Source of the DNA: Chloranthus sessilifolius
Taxonomy: Eukaryota > Streptophyta > Magnoliopsida > Chloranthales > Chloranthaceae
DNA: 64,000 nt
Direction of reading: 5' to 3'
Assembly (NCBI GenBank): GCA_021018995.1
Contig: CM037588.1
Location: forward strand, 34,779,000-34,842,999
Position 1 is the stretch's first letter; each line of letters starts with the position of its first letter. This document shows, piece by piece, positions 1-10,303 of the stretch. Under the pieces are notes generated by a model, which made no database searches, was not told where the DNA came from, and was given only the letters and a program-made list of their open reading frames with translations. A program made the translations under genes and the position numbers.

Positions 1-488
1 AATTGGAGCACTTAAGCTCAAACTGACTCGATCAATTGAGATCCCTTACATAAAAATTATCATGATTCGTAAACGAGTTGGCCTAGCGGGGCCAATTATT
101 TTGTTGAGTCAGGCATGAGCTAATTCCAGAAGATTTGATGATAAATGACCCATTTATGATCTGCATGACCCCATTGAAGTAAACATGGCCATCACCTAGA
201 CTATTGTTTTGATGCTCTTAAATGCTGACCGTTTGATCAATCAAGAACCTAAAGATGGATAGAAAAGACTTAAAAAACTGTTTTGACGATTTTCCGATAC
301 CTCACACATCATTTTCCGTTCACTAATGGGTTCGGTTTTCCGTGCATGGGTTCATTATTTTGTATACGGTGTATCGGTCAACAGTTATATCATATTCATT
401 CAGCAAGATAAGTGTCATTAAACATCTTAATGAAAAAAGTGATTCCTTATTTTCCAGTCATTTATTATATCATCCTTCAAACCTACTA
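1..488. other. AT-rich intergenic DNA, nothing recognised
   Basis: I see no coding region, LTR end or repeat unit that I recognise here. Short open frames exist but have no recognisable domain and fall in low-complexity AT-rich DNA. It borders the first unit of a degenerate tandem repeat beginning near 489. Confidence 0.5.
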
Positions 489-675
489 TTGAGGGCACGT
501 GACATCTTTAATGGAGAAAGGTATACTTGAAAGAATTAAAGCCACTACCTCTTGGCTCATATTAGTCACATGTTTTTCGATATTATTTCAATTTTCACTA
601 ATGATTGGATGAAATTACTTCTAAAATTAGAAAATTCCTTCTTGCATATGATATTATATTCGGACAATAAATAAA

Positions 676-813
676 CACTACAAAAATAAGGTATTTCAGC
701 GGCACTTGTTGTTATGGTCATTATTGGTAGCGGCAGGACTAATAGTTACAATTTTTTGTAGTGACAATCTTTTATTAAAAAAACTGCCGTTAATAGTCTT
801 ATTTTTTGTAGTG
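676..813. mobile_element. CACTA-type MITE (138 bp)
   Basis: The left end reads CACTACAAAAATAAG and the reverse complement of the right end reads CACTACAAAAAATAAG, so the terminal inverted repeats match except for one A. The element is flanked by AAA on both sides, consistent with the 3-bp target duplication of CACTA (En/Spm) transposons. The interior holds sub-terminal phrases such as 'agcggca' in both orientations. It has no coding capacity, as expected for a non-autonomous MITE. Confidence 0.75.
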
Positions 814-823
814 AAATAAATAA

Positions 824-1373
824 AATTTCAAAATAACTCCTGAACTTTCACCCCATTATCAATAACACACCTAAGCTATTAATAATATCAAATAGGCACC
901 CAAAGTACACTTAAGTTCATCAATTAAATCCCTACCGTCACCGTTCGTTAATGGCCGAACGGAAAATGCTGAGTTGGCATACAGTTCAGCAAAATAGCAT
1001 GTGTGGCACCCAACGTTTAGGTACGTTATCAATGACGGGTGAAAGTTCAGGGGCTATTTTGAAATTTTTTCAAAGCCATACTACAAAAAATAAGACTATT
1101 AGCGACAACCATAAATTGCCGTTATTAACAAAAAATCTGTCGCTAATACCCTTGCCGCTAATAACCTTAATACTTTTTTTATTAATAGTCTTAATACCCT
1201 TGCTGAGCTGTATGCCAACTCAACGTTTTACGTTTAGCCATTAACGAAAGGTGACGATATTGGTTTAATTGATGAACTTAAGTGTACTTTAAGTGCCTAT
1301 TTGATATTATCAATAATTTTGGTGTGTTATTGATAACGGGATATAAGTTTTGGGATTATTTTAAATTTTTTTC
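824..1373. mobile_element. Long inverted-repeat (foldback-like) element
   Basis: Two arms of about 167-171 bp, 824-990 and 1,203-1,373, are reverse complements of each other with scattered mismatches. Both contain phrases such as 'atcaaataggcac' and 'tacacttaagttcatcaatt'. A third, shorter inverted copy of the terminal ~45 bp sits at about 1,020-1,068, so 830-1,068 may be one small MITE with a second half-copy beyond it. The spacer is largely a truncated CACTA-like MITE. No transposase is encoded. Confidence 0.65.
1080..1200. mobile_element. Truncated CACTA-like MITE
   Basis: The start 'actacaaaaaataagactat' matches the end of the MITE at 1,563 and continues with the same sub-terminal 'attagcgac' and 'ttgccgttattaacaaaaaa' phrases. 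The expected inverted right terminus is missing before the right arm of the foldback element begins, so it is truncated. Confidence 0.55.
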
Positions 1374-1562
1374 AAATAAATATTAAAAGACAATAGTTTC
1401 ATTTTGTTTTCAAAAACTACCCCCCTCTCTCCCCTTCTTAAATCACACCATCATTCATTTTCTTTGAAAAGTCTATTTGAAAGATTCAAATAGACATTGC
1501 ATCTTGGTAGAATGGAGAAAAGTCTATTTGAAAGATTCAAAGACATTACATCTTGGCTCCTA

Positions 1563-1711
1563 CACTACAAATAAGACTATTAGCGGCAGCCAAAACTGCC
1601 ACTATTAACAAAAAAACTTTGTTGTTATAATAGCGACAGTACTCGTAGCGGCAGTTTTTTTGTTAATAGCAACAGTTTTGACTACCCCAGAAGCACCTTA
1701 TTTTTGTATTG
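1563..1711. mobile_element. CACTA-type MITE (149 bp)
   Basis: It begins CACTACAAATAAG and ends CTTATTTTTGTATTG, an imperfect inverted match. Sub-terminal 'agcggcag' and 'ctgccact/ctgccgct' phrases are inverted around the centre. It splits a unit of the ~300 bp tandem repeat: 'catcttggctcct' lies on its left and the normal continuation 'tttcttgatggtatttcaat' on its right. Confidence 0.65.
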
Positions 1712-3084
1712 CTATTAGGGATCATTTATTATATATTGTTTCTTGATGGTATTTCAATCTTAATAATATGCAAAGGCATTACTACTATTATTTAAAAAAT
1801 GTCTTTATACATATGATAACATATTTGGATAATAAATAAATTTTCTAAAAAATAATGTTTTCATAAAAATCTCTCTCCACTAAAATCAGCTTGATCTTCC
1901 TTCAATCGATCATTTTCTTGGGCATTGTAACATTTATTAGAGGGGTGTGACATCTTTAATGGAAAAAGGTCTGGGTGAAAGCTTTACCGCCACCACTATA
2001 TCTTGGCTCATGTTAGTAACTTATTGTTTGTCGATGATATTTCAATCTTCATTGAGAATACAAAGTAATTACTTCTATAATTAAAGATTTCCTAATTACA
2101 TATGATTCTTGATTAGCACTACAAATTAATTTTTCAAAAAATAATTTCTTTCTATGTATATTGAAAAAGAAAAACTTCTCATTAAAATCTCTATGATCTT
2201 TTTTCAAACAATCATTTTTATGATCTTTTTTCAAACAATCATTTTCTTGGACATTGCCTTTCATTAGAGCGGGGCTGTGATCTCGTTAATAGAGAAAGGT
2301 GTATTTGAAAGATTCAAAATCAGTACGTATTTGCTCCCATTAGTTTCCTGTTTTTATGATATTTTAATCTTCATTTAGGAAACAATAAAATTATTTCTAC
2401 CAATAAAAAACTTCTTCTTGCATATGATACCATATTGAGACAATAAAAAAATATCTCAGAAAAAAATAGTTTTAATTTTAAAAATCACCTTGATCTTCTT
2501 TCAACCGATTATTTTCTTCAGCATTATAGCATTCATTAGAAGGATTGTATCATCTTTAATGGAGAAAGGACTATTTGAAATATTTAAAGGCACTACATCT
2601 TGGCTCCTGTTAGTCACTTGTTGTTTCTCGATGATATTTCAATCTTCATTAAAGATACAAAGGAGTTACTTCTACCATTAAAAAATTTCATCTTGCATAT
2701 TCTAACTCTATTAGAGCCACAAATCAATTTCTTGAAAAATAATTTCTTTCTATATTTTGAAAAATATCTCTTCCCATTGAAATCTCCTTATCTTCCTCTA
2801 GGCGATCCTATTCATTAGAGGGGGTGTGGCAACTTTAATGGAGAATGGTGATGTGAAAGATTCAGAACCACTACATCTTGGTTCCAATTAGCCACCTATT
2901 GTTTGTCTGTCAATGATATTTCAATCTTCACTAAGGGTATTAAGGATTTACTTCCAACATTAAAATTCTTTCTTGCAAATAATGCCATATTCGGGCTACA
3001 ATAAATTTCCAAAAAAAAATGGTGTCTTTCTATTAAACTCTCCTTGATCTTTCTCCAATCGATCATTTTATTGCCAATAACATT

Positions 3085-5476
3085 CCTATCATTCTTGGTC
3101 GACCCTTTTTGGCTACTGCCAACGCGAGCATTAATTGTTGAACGGGAGTAATGGAAGTGTCATTTGATAATATGAGAGTACAGTTAAATGTTTTTGCTGC
3201 TGCTAAAGGGTTAGCTCCCGAGGAGGATGAGGATTGCTTCCTCATAGATGATTTTACAGACTGCATGGAGGAAGCAATGCCTACTCTGCTAATTAAAGAC
3301 CCAATTGAAGCAGCCATGTGTTATTTGGGGCTGGATGAATTGGACGTTGAATCATCGTTTGAGGAAGTTAATCCCACTACAACTCTTTCCAATCCCATGA
3401 ATTTAGTCCCATGGACACCTTGTTTTGAAGCGTTGCCACTGTCAAGGGGACATTTGTTAAAAGCGTCAATCGACGAGCCTCCTTCTCTGGAACTAAAGAA
3501 ATTGTCTGACAATCTCAAATATGCTTTCTTGGGACCAAATGATTCACTCTTGGTTATCATTTATGCTACTCTCACATATACTCAAGAAGGGAAGCTCATC
3601 CAAGTCTTGAAAAAGCATAAACGAGCAATCGGATGGTCCATCGCAGATTTGAAAGGTATTGATCCTTCCGTGTGCATGCATTATATTCACGTCGAGGAAT
3701 ATGCCCTTCCTTCTCGGGATATGCAACGGAAACTCAACCCTAATATGAGGGAGGTGGTAATGAAGGTAGTCGTGAAACTGTTAGACGCAGGAATTATCTA
3801 TCCTATCTCCAATAGCAAGTGGGTTAGCCCCACTCAAGTAGTGCCCAAGAAATTCGGCATTATTGTAAAAGCAAGTTTTGATTGAGAAATGGTCATTGTG
3901 AGGGAGACAACTGGATGGAGGGTTTGTATTGAATATCGTAAACTTAATACGATGACCCACGAAGATAATTCCCCATTACCATTCATCGATGAGATCCTTG
4001 AAAAGCTGGCAGGATAAGAATATTATTGCTTCCTCGATGGATACTCGGGGTATAACCAGATTCTTGTATTTCCTGCAGACCAAGAGAAGTCGACCTTCAC
4101 ATGTCCTTTTGATACCTTCGTTTATAGAAGGATACATTTCAATGGTGCATGATATCGATCTTCTCTGACATGGTGGACAATTGTCTAGAAATCTTCATGG
4201 AAGATTTCTTTGTCTCTGGAAACTCTTTTGACTCCTATCTACAAAACTTAGAACTTGTCCTGCAACAGTGTGAAGACACCAACTTAGTTTTAAGTTGGGA
4301 GAAAAGCCACTTCATGGTCCGTGAAGGCATTGTATTAGGACATGTGATTTCTAGTCAGGGGATCGCTGTGGATAAGGCTAAAGTTGATTTGATAGCAAAT
4401 CTACCTCCACCCTCTTTGATGTAACAAATTCGTTCATTCTTGGGCCATGCAGGATTCTATAGAAGATTCATTAAAGATTTCAGCAACATAGCCCGACCTT
4501 TGTGCCACCTCTTGCCAAAAGATGTTCCTTTTGTTTTTTATTAGGCATGTCTTGATGCCTTCCTTAAACTAAAAGAACTCCTATCCACAACTCCAATTAT
4601 TAAGGCTCCCGACTACTCGCTCCCATTTGAAATCATGTGCAATGAGTCAGATTACGCAATTGGTGTTGTGTTAGGCCAATGTGTTGAGCGTGAACCTTAT
4701 GCTATTTATTACACAAGTAAAACCCTCTCTAAGGCGCAGATGAATTACACCACTACGGAGAAAAAACTGTTGGCTATAGTTTACGCTATGGCTAAATTTT
4801 GATCTTATCTTCTAGGTTCCAAAATCATTATTTTTTTCGATCACTCGACATTAAAATACCTCCTCTCTAAGAAGGATACTAAACGTCAGCTCATCCGATG
4901 GATTCTCCTCCTCTAGGAGTTTAACTTCGAAATTCGAGATAAAAAGGGGGTGGAGAATGTGGTCGTTGACCACCTATCGAGGATTGTGGTGGAGGGAGTG
5001 AGTGATAACCTTCCAATCCAAGATTCATTCCCCTATGAGCAATTTTTTGCAATCGAAATAAAACCAGCGCCGTGGTATGCGTATATTGTGAAATACTTGG
5101 TTACCGTTTAGATTCCCCCCAGCTGGGATTAAAACGCTAAAAATCTTTTCTTTCCAATGATTCAATCATACATCTGGGAGGACCCAGAACTCTTCAAAGT
5201 CAGTTCGGATCAAATTATCCAACGTTGCATCCTTGAGGAGGAGTTCCATAGCATCCTAACTTTTTTCCTTTCCCAGGCCTATGGTGGGCGGTTTGGTGGA
5301 AAGAAAACCACTGCAAAGGTTCAGCAATCCAATTTTTATTGGCCCACCCTCTTTAAGGATGCACATGACTTCTCTAGGGCTTGTAGCCAGTGTCAACGTA
5401 CAGGACTTATGTCCTGGCGAGATATGATGCCTTTGAACCCAATCTTAGTAGTGGAATTATTTGATGTCTCGGGCAT
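3085..5476 (+). pseudogene. A0 pol remnant (PR tail, RT, RNase H, IN N-terminus)
   Basis: Translation in shifting frames gives a protease tail (ILGRPFLATANA, about 3,090-3,135) and an uninterrupted 244-residue block at 3,151-3,885. That block holds the Athila spacer and the RT N-terminus with LNPNMREVVMK and DAGIIYP. RT follows (WRVCIEYRKLN; FMEDFF in place of the usual FMDDF), then RNase H (about 4,620-4,990, LTK-type TSKTLSKAQMNYTT) and the integrase zinc region (5,157-5,476, C-S-Q-C). Stops occur at least near 4,017, 4,542, 4,801 and 4,915, and the RT finger/palm region is scrambled near 4,130-4,150. It is non-functional. The frame runs straight into the LTR start at 5,477. Confidence 0.85.
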
Positions 5477-5804
5477 TGTTAATCACTAAATTATGCCACT
5501 TTCCACCTCCTAACCTAGCCCTTACTAGACCTTAGAGCTGTTTAATAACTAAGTTTTGAGCATATTTTTGTAGTTAGAAATAATATGTAGCATCAACAGC
5601 AATCCATCTCACAAATGCTAAGAAGAGAGAAGTGAGAGTCCAACATTAAAGCTGATGGAATTACAGAGTTTGAACCATGGTGGTCCCCACCATGTGGGTT
5701 ATTCAGCATGCCTTGGACCCCTAGAAGTCCTGCAGTGAGAGAAAAGTGGGACCCAAACATTGTGGAGTGATGCAGCAGACTGTGCATAACAGCAGAGAAT
5801 CAGA

Positions 5805-6250
5805 AGACTCAGCTCGATCAGCTCTCGAGCAGATATAACGTAGCATATTAAGCTCGAGCAGTTCTCGAGCACATCAGGCCTACAGCAAAGGAGCCTCTCG
5901 AGCAGAACAGCTTCAGAACCTTCATCTTGAGTAGTTCTCGAGCAGTCTCGAGTGGTTCCTGGCCTTCAGAAATCACCTGTCGAGCAGTTGAGGACTGCTA
6001 CCTTTTAACCTCTCGAGCCTGTCGAGTGGAAATACCTTCAGAAGTTCTAGCTCAAGCAGTTTTCGAGCACATCATAGCAGAAACCTTTTAGCCTGTCAAG
6101 TAGTCGAGCGGATGTAGCATTTAACCCGTCGATCAGAAGTCAACCACTCGAGAAGCCTTCAGAAATCTGACTTCTCGAGCGAAAGGAGCAATACAGCCTG
6201 TTAAGAACTTGTCGATCATTTCTGAACCTTCTGAAGCATCCTCACAAGTT
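5805..6250 (+). repeat. U3 motif cluster of A0 LTR (CTCGAG type)
   Basis: About fifteen irregularly spaced copies of a short motif built on the palindrome CTCGAG, for example 'tctcgagcagttctcgagca' and 'gtcgagtgg'. Spacing is about 20-50 bp. The cluster sits ~320 bp upstream of the LTR TATA box. The other Athila-type LTRs have a cluster in the same place with a different core sequence, which suggests regulatory sites. Confidence 0.65.
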
Positions 6251-6569
6251 GCTTTCAAATGCTATTCTACCTTTCGAGCAGTTTTGGATTTCAACTCCAA
6301 CCACTTGAGATTTCTCCAGGAAACTCTCTAGCCGCTCAAGTTCTTCACTGTGAGGCTTCAGAAGAAGCTCGGGTTTCAGCAAATATTTTCAGACTTCAAG
6401 GGTATTTTGGAACTTTCATAGCACATGGGACACCTGTCCAAGTATGTTGTACTTTTCCACTCTGTCTGGGGTAATAATTGGTTGAAAATGAGCCACATCA
6501 GTAGAATCCTAACTAATTTGATTCTCCTCTTCTCTGATTGGCCAAGGCAAAAAGTCACTTTATGGATTG

Positions 6570-6577
6570 TATATAAT
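6570..6577 (+). promoter_or_regulatory. Putative TATA box of A0 LTR
   Basis: TATATAAT lies downstream of the CTCGAG cluster and 439 bp upstream of the hairpin, the same spacing as in the E2 and solo LTRs. It would mark the U3/R boundary. This is positional inference only. Confidence 0.5.
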
Positions 6578-7008
6578 AAGCCTTGTAAGAATGCAGAAAA
6601 AGGATCAGAAGCAAGGGAGTCGTGAGGATATTCTTGCCTTAGGTTATTTTTAGGGTTAGGTCATTTTTTTTTATTTTCTTCCTTCCTTAGCTCAACATGT
6701 CTGACTAAGCCTTTGTAATAGATAAGGTTTATTTAAGCTGTAAAAGGATTGTGTAAGAGCATTGTAAAGGGTTTGGAGGTTTACAAAGACTGCGGCCTTG
6801 AGGGCTAATCCATTGTAAGTACCTTTTAAGCAATGAAAAGTTATTTTTACTATTTCATTAAATCTATAAGTTCTTGTGTTTTGCATTTAGACCTTTATGG
6901 ATTTTCTGCACCTATAGATGTATGAGCTTTTAGTCTTGCAAACATAGTGGTTGCAGTGGTTTTCTTGTTCTAACTTTTTAACCCCCATGACTGGAGTATA
7001 TCCATGGG

Positions 7009-7040
7009 ATATCCTGTGACCATTCAAGTAGACAGGATAT
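7009..7040 (+). promoter_or_regulatory. Conserved leader hairpin, A0 LTR
   Basis: Arms ATATCCTGT (7,009-7,017) and ACAGGATAT (7,032-7,040) pair perfectly over 9 bp around a 14-nt loop containing CCATTCAAGT. Copies in the other Athila-type LTRs keep the loop and change stem bases in a compensating way. It would lie in the transcribed leader (R/U5). Function is unknown. Confidence 0.6.
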
Positions 7041-7252
7041 AGCCTTAGTACTAGTCCATATCTCAGGGTTGGATTGGATTCTTCTTCTCTGCATTTGTGC
7101 TTATAGTCAAATGAAGGACAGCTGCAGATCCAGCTCTTACTCTGCCTTGCCATGTGTGAGTTGGGTCGATGACCTGGTCCTGCACACACTTTTTTGCACA
7201 GGTCAAACATAATAGGAAGGCGCATAAGAACCCATAATAAATATCCTTGTGG

Positions 7253-7275
7253 TATATATATATATATATATATAT
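7253..7275. repeat. TA microsatellite
   Basis: An uninterrupted run of about eleven TA dinucleotides, at the junction between the decayed A0 LTR and the 3' region of the reverse Tat element B0. Confidence 0.95.
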
Positions 7276-7302
7276 TTATATTTTTGTGTTTAGTTTTTTT
7301 TT

Positions 7303-7550
7303 TATAATTTGTAAAGGGGGGAACAGGGCATCATATCGATTATTTTTTTGAGATGTGGTGCAAGCAAAATTTGGATGTGAAAATGAGAAAGGAAAATTTA
7401 TTATCTTTTTCTTCTTTTTTGTGTGGCTTCTTTTTCCAAATTTGCAAAGGGAGAAACAGGGCGTCACACCAATTATTTTTTATTGAGATGCAGTGCAAGC
7501 AAAATTTAGACATGAAAATGGGAAAGGGAAATTTATTATCTTTTATAAGT
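7303..7550. repeat. Two-copy ~132 bp tandem repeat
   Basis: Copy 1 at about 7,303-7,415 and copy 2 at about 7,436-7,546 share 'gtgcaagcaaaattt', 'gaaatttattatcttttt'-like text and a 'gggaacagggcatca / gagaaacagggcgtca' pair, with roughly 15% mismatches by eye. Tat/Ogre elements often carry tandem repeats in the 3' non-coding region, so this may belong to B0. Confidence 0.75.
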
Positions 7551-7559
7551 ATCACCTAC

Positions 7560-8606
7560 TGTTTTTTTATGTCTCGACCACGAGACGAGGTGATGGGTCC
7601 TATTTTGAGCATAGTCGAACCCGTTCATGCGGTCGGACTTGCGTGAGGTTCAGAGTCTTTACCAAGGTTGGAACGTCCACGCCCCTAGATTGAATTAACT
7701 TTTTTTCCTTACCTCGGATCATACGTTTGATAATGCAGTCTGAAGATACACTTGATTAGGGCCTGATAATTTGTACATGGCCAAAGGAGTAATCGATTTT
7801 CTTTCGTAAATATTTTTACTCATAGCTCCCAAGACATGTTATTGCTATGCCTGTCATTTCCCTCTTTTTTACCTGTAGCGCCCTTACGGGTTTTCACTAC
7901 GTCAATAGGTATTGTATTTTTACTCTAGGCGCCTTTTCAAGTTTTCACCTGGTCCGCACAAGTTTGCTCTTTTTACCCATAGCGCCCTTCCGGGTTTTTA
8001 CCATGTCCATTTGGCTTTGAGTTTGTATATTTCCTTTTCTTTTTTTCTTTTTTTTTTTAATTTTAAAAATAAAGGCCACGACATGGATGTCGATTCCGGC
8101 ATAGCCGGCTGGATGGAATTTTATGTTGTCTCTCAGCTTGGCTCATGCTGACTTAACAGATATTGTGACTGCTCGTAGACCTTAAAGAGGGCTTTCTCTT
8201 AAGATGAATTGTGGCCACGGGTTGAAAGGAGTGGTTTAGAAATTTTGAAGGTATACTTGGGTTAAAAGGTTTCCTCGATAGGGTTCCAGTTGCCATAATA
8301 CACTTCTTCCTTGGGAGATTTTTACTGTATATGCCCCATGAATTTTCTCTCTTTTATTTTATATATATATATTTTTTACCTTTTTCTGACACCCTCTTTT
8401 TTTTTTGTGTGTGAGGGGGTATGAAATAAAGGATATTGGCTCAACGAGGGTTGCAACGGGTATGAGCATTCAGGGATGCTTTTTGGTTACTTGGCGTTAA
8501 AATGATGGCCTCTTTTACGGGGTCCTTAAGCTGTCACATATCCATTTTTATCAATACTTTCCTTACTGTGAAAGACTAGAAGTAGCATTGTCGCACGTAT
8601 CCAGCG
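7560..8606 (-). other. B0 3' non-coding region
   Basis: No protein is recognisable. On the minus strand this follows the integrase of B0. It contains a three-unit minisatellite (about 7,868-8,020, period ~52 bp, core 'agcgcccttacgggttttca') and T-rich tracts near 8,035-8,060 and 8,345-8,410. A 3' LTR for B0 was not recognised, so the element is probably truncated here. Confidence 0.5.
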
Positions 8607-9663
8607 TTAATGGGCTCGAGAAAATGTTATGGTGGCGAGGCAAAGCGTGTTTTCAGGCAGTACTTCTCTGATGACATAAGGTCCTTCCCAGTTGGGCTTG
8701 AATTTTCTTTTCAGATTAGCATGGAGAGAAGGGAAGATCTTCTTGAGTACCGTGTCGCCCACTTTCAAATCTCGAACACGAACACGTTTATTGTAAGCAC
8801 GCACGATCCTTCCTTAGTAGGCCTGGGTTTGACACAAGGCTAGGAGACTTTTCTCATTGAGGAGGTTTAGCTATTCGAAATGGGATCTCTCTCTCGAGTT
8901 TGAGTAGGTTAGTCTCGATGAGGATATGGAGGGAGGGTACTTCGACCTCACCTTGTAACATGGCCTTGGTTCCATACACAAGAGAAAATGACGTTGCACC
9001 TATAGCGGTACAGATTGACATTCGGTAGGCCCATACTGTGAAAGGTAGCATCTCGCTCCAGTCATGATATGTGATAACCATCTTCTTGAGGATGCAGACC
9101 ACTGTCTTGTTGGCGGCCTCTATGGCTCTGTTGGTTTGCGGCCGATATGGTGAAGAGCAGTGATGTTCGATCATGTATTGCTCACATAGGGCTTTGATGC
9201 GCTTGTTCATAAAGTTGATGTCGTTGTCCGTGATGACATCTTTGGGCATGCCGAACTGGCAAACAATTTTGCTTTTTATGAACTTCTCGACATGATTGGT
9301 CGTGATGTTGGCATAGGATGCTACCTCTACACATTTGATGAAGTACTTGATGGCGACGAGGATGAATTGATGCCCGTTGGAAGCCTTAGGATTGACCTTT
9401 CCGATGACGTTGAGGCCCCATGTGGAAAATGGCCATGTGGTTATCATGCTCAGTAGATCTATGGCTGGACCATATATCAGATTGGAGTGTTCTTGGCATT
9501 TGTAGCACTTTCGAACGTGCTTGTAATAGTTAGTTTCTATGGTAGTCTAGAAATATGCTTATCGTAGGATCTTTTTAGCAAGCATGTGCCCATTGACGTG
9601 AGCCCCGCATACTCCCTCGTGGATCTCTTTCATGATATTGGCTGCCTCACTTTCTGTTAAGTA
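8607..9663 (-). pseudogene. B0 integrase
   Basis: On the minus strand: zinc-binding HHCC region at about 9,660-9,480 (HEGVCGAHVNGH, then C-Y-K-C), core at 9,447-8,854, C-terminal strand-rich domain at 8,804-8,607 (VGDTVLKK, WEGPYVIREVL). The core has TDNDINF with the second catalytic Asp and a later Glu in the RAIEAANKT context. The first catalytic Asp appears replaced by Asn (WGLNVIG where related elements have WGMDVIG). Stops separate the zinc, core and C-terminal blocks. Confidence 0.85.
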
Positions 9664-10303
9664 TCAGAGAAAGATACTGTTATATGACCGCTTGTAGAGG
9701 CACTCTCCACATATGACATAATTAGTCGCTAAACGTTGGATGGCCTGCCTGTTAGTCTTGGATGTGCCTTCAGGAACTGCCCGAGTTTCGAGGAAATTCT
9801 TGATATCTGAGAACCATGGAGGCTCATCTTGTAACTTTGCGGATCCTTCAATCTTGAGGTAAAAGGCAAACTCATTCTTTTGTTCGATCATGATCGGTTT
9901 TCTTTTGACACCATGGGGAATTTCTACCATTGATGCCAAGGTGGCTAGTGCATCGGCAAAGCGATTTCTTGCACGCGGGACATAGGAGAATGTAACATCG
10001 TTGAAGCACGCGATTACATCTTCTAGGTGCTCGTGGTACGGGATCAGATTTTAATCTTTAGTCTTTCAGTCTCTATTTGTCTGGCATATGATCAACTGTG
10101 AGTCGTCAAACACCCTGAGGTGGGTTACGTTTAGGTCAAGAGCTGTTTGTAGTCCAGCAGTGCAAGCTTCGTATTCAGCCATATTATTGCTACAGGGGAA
10201 ATTGAGATTGATGGAGTCCGATACATGGGACCCTTTTGGCAAAATTAGAATACCGCCGACTCCTTATCCTCCGGCATTTGATGTCCTGTCAAAGTTCATT
10301 ACT
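9664..10303 (-). pseudogene. B0 second (archaeal-like) RNase H and linker to integrase
   Basis: Minus-strand text beginning at about 10,303 reads as a second RNase H fold: FDRTSNAGGYGVGGILILP, then NNMAEYEACTAGLQTALDL (MAEYEA being the hallmark), then VFDDSQLIICQTN. Two stops follow (in ...TNRD*KTKD*N...). The open block 9,939-9,664 is the linker towards integrase. This additional RNase H is known from Tat/Ogre elements. Confidence 0.8.

Larger units (their letters stand above)
489..3060. repeat. Degenerate ~300 bp tandem repeat, interrupted
   Basis: Five diverged units share an ordered set of phrases: a 'cattagaggggtgtgacatc'-like start, 'aatggagaaagg', 'catcttggctcc', then 'gatgatatttcaatcttca'. 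Units start near 489, 1,932, 2,262, 2,530 and 2,812. A partial unit with an internal ~50 bp duplication lies at 1,464-1,560. Spacing among the last four is about 270-330 bp; the first is separated by MITEs and an inverted-repeat element. The units do not encode a shared protein, so I read this as non-coding satellite-like DNA. It ends where the A0 pol remnant starts. Confidence 0.7.
3085..7240 (+). mobile_element. Truncated Athila-type LTR retrotransposon A0
   Basis: A 5'-truncated Ty3/gypsy element. Order: end of the aspartic protease, RT, RNase H, N-terminal integrase zinc region, then an LTR. It lacks the 5' LTR, gag, integrase core and everything normally between integrase and 3' LTR. Its pol sequence closely parallels that of E2 at 21.6-25.4 kb, including the Athila-type spacer between protease and RT. 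The right end is indistinct, because LTR homology fades around 7,145-7,240. Confidence 0.85.
5477..7240 (+). repeat. A0 LTR (Athila-type, 3' truncated)
   Basis: The start TGTTAATCAC followed by 'ccactttccacctcctaacc' aligns with the starts of three other Athila-type LTRs here (31,254; 34,801; 48,180/59,037). Internal order matches them: a motif cluster at 5,805-6,250, a TATA box at 6,570, and the conserved hairpin block at about 6,918-7,125. The usual CA terminus is absent; homology fades before a TA microsatellite. No polypurine tract precedes it, since integrase sequence abuts it directly. Confidence 0.75.

Noticed and set aside
6918..7125. tRNA-like or 5S-like gene in the hairpin block
   Set aside because: No A/B box order, cloverleaf or polIII terminator could be made; only a single hairpin is supported.
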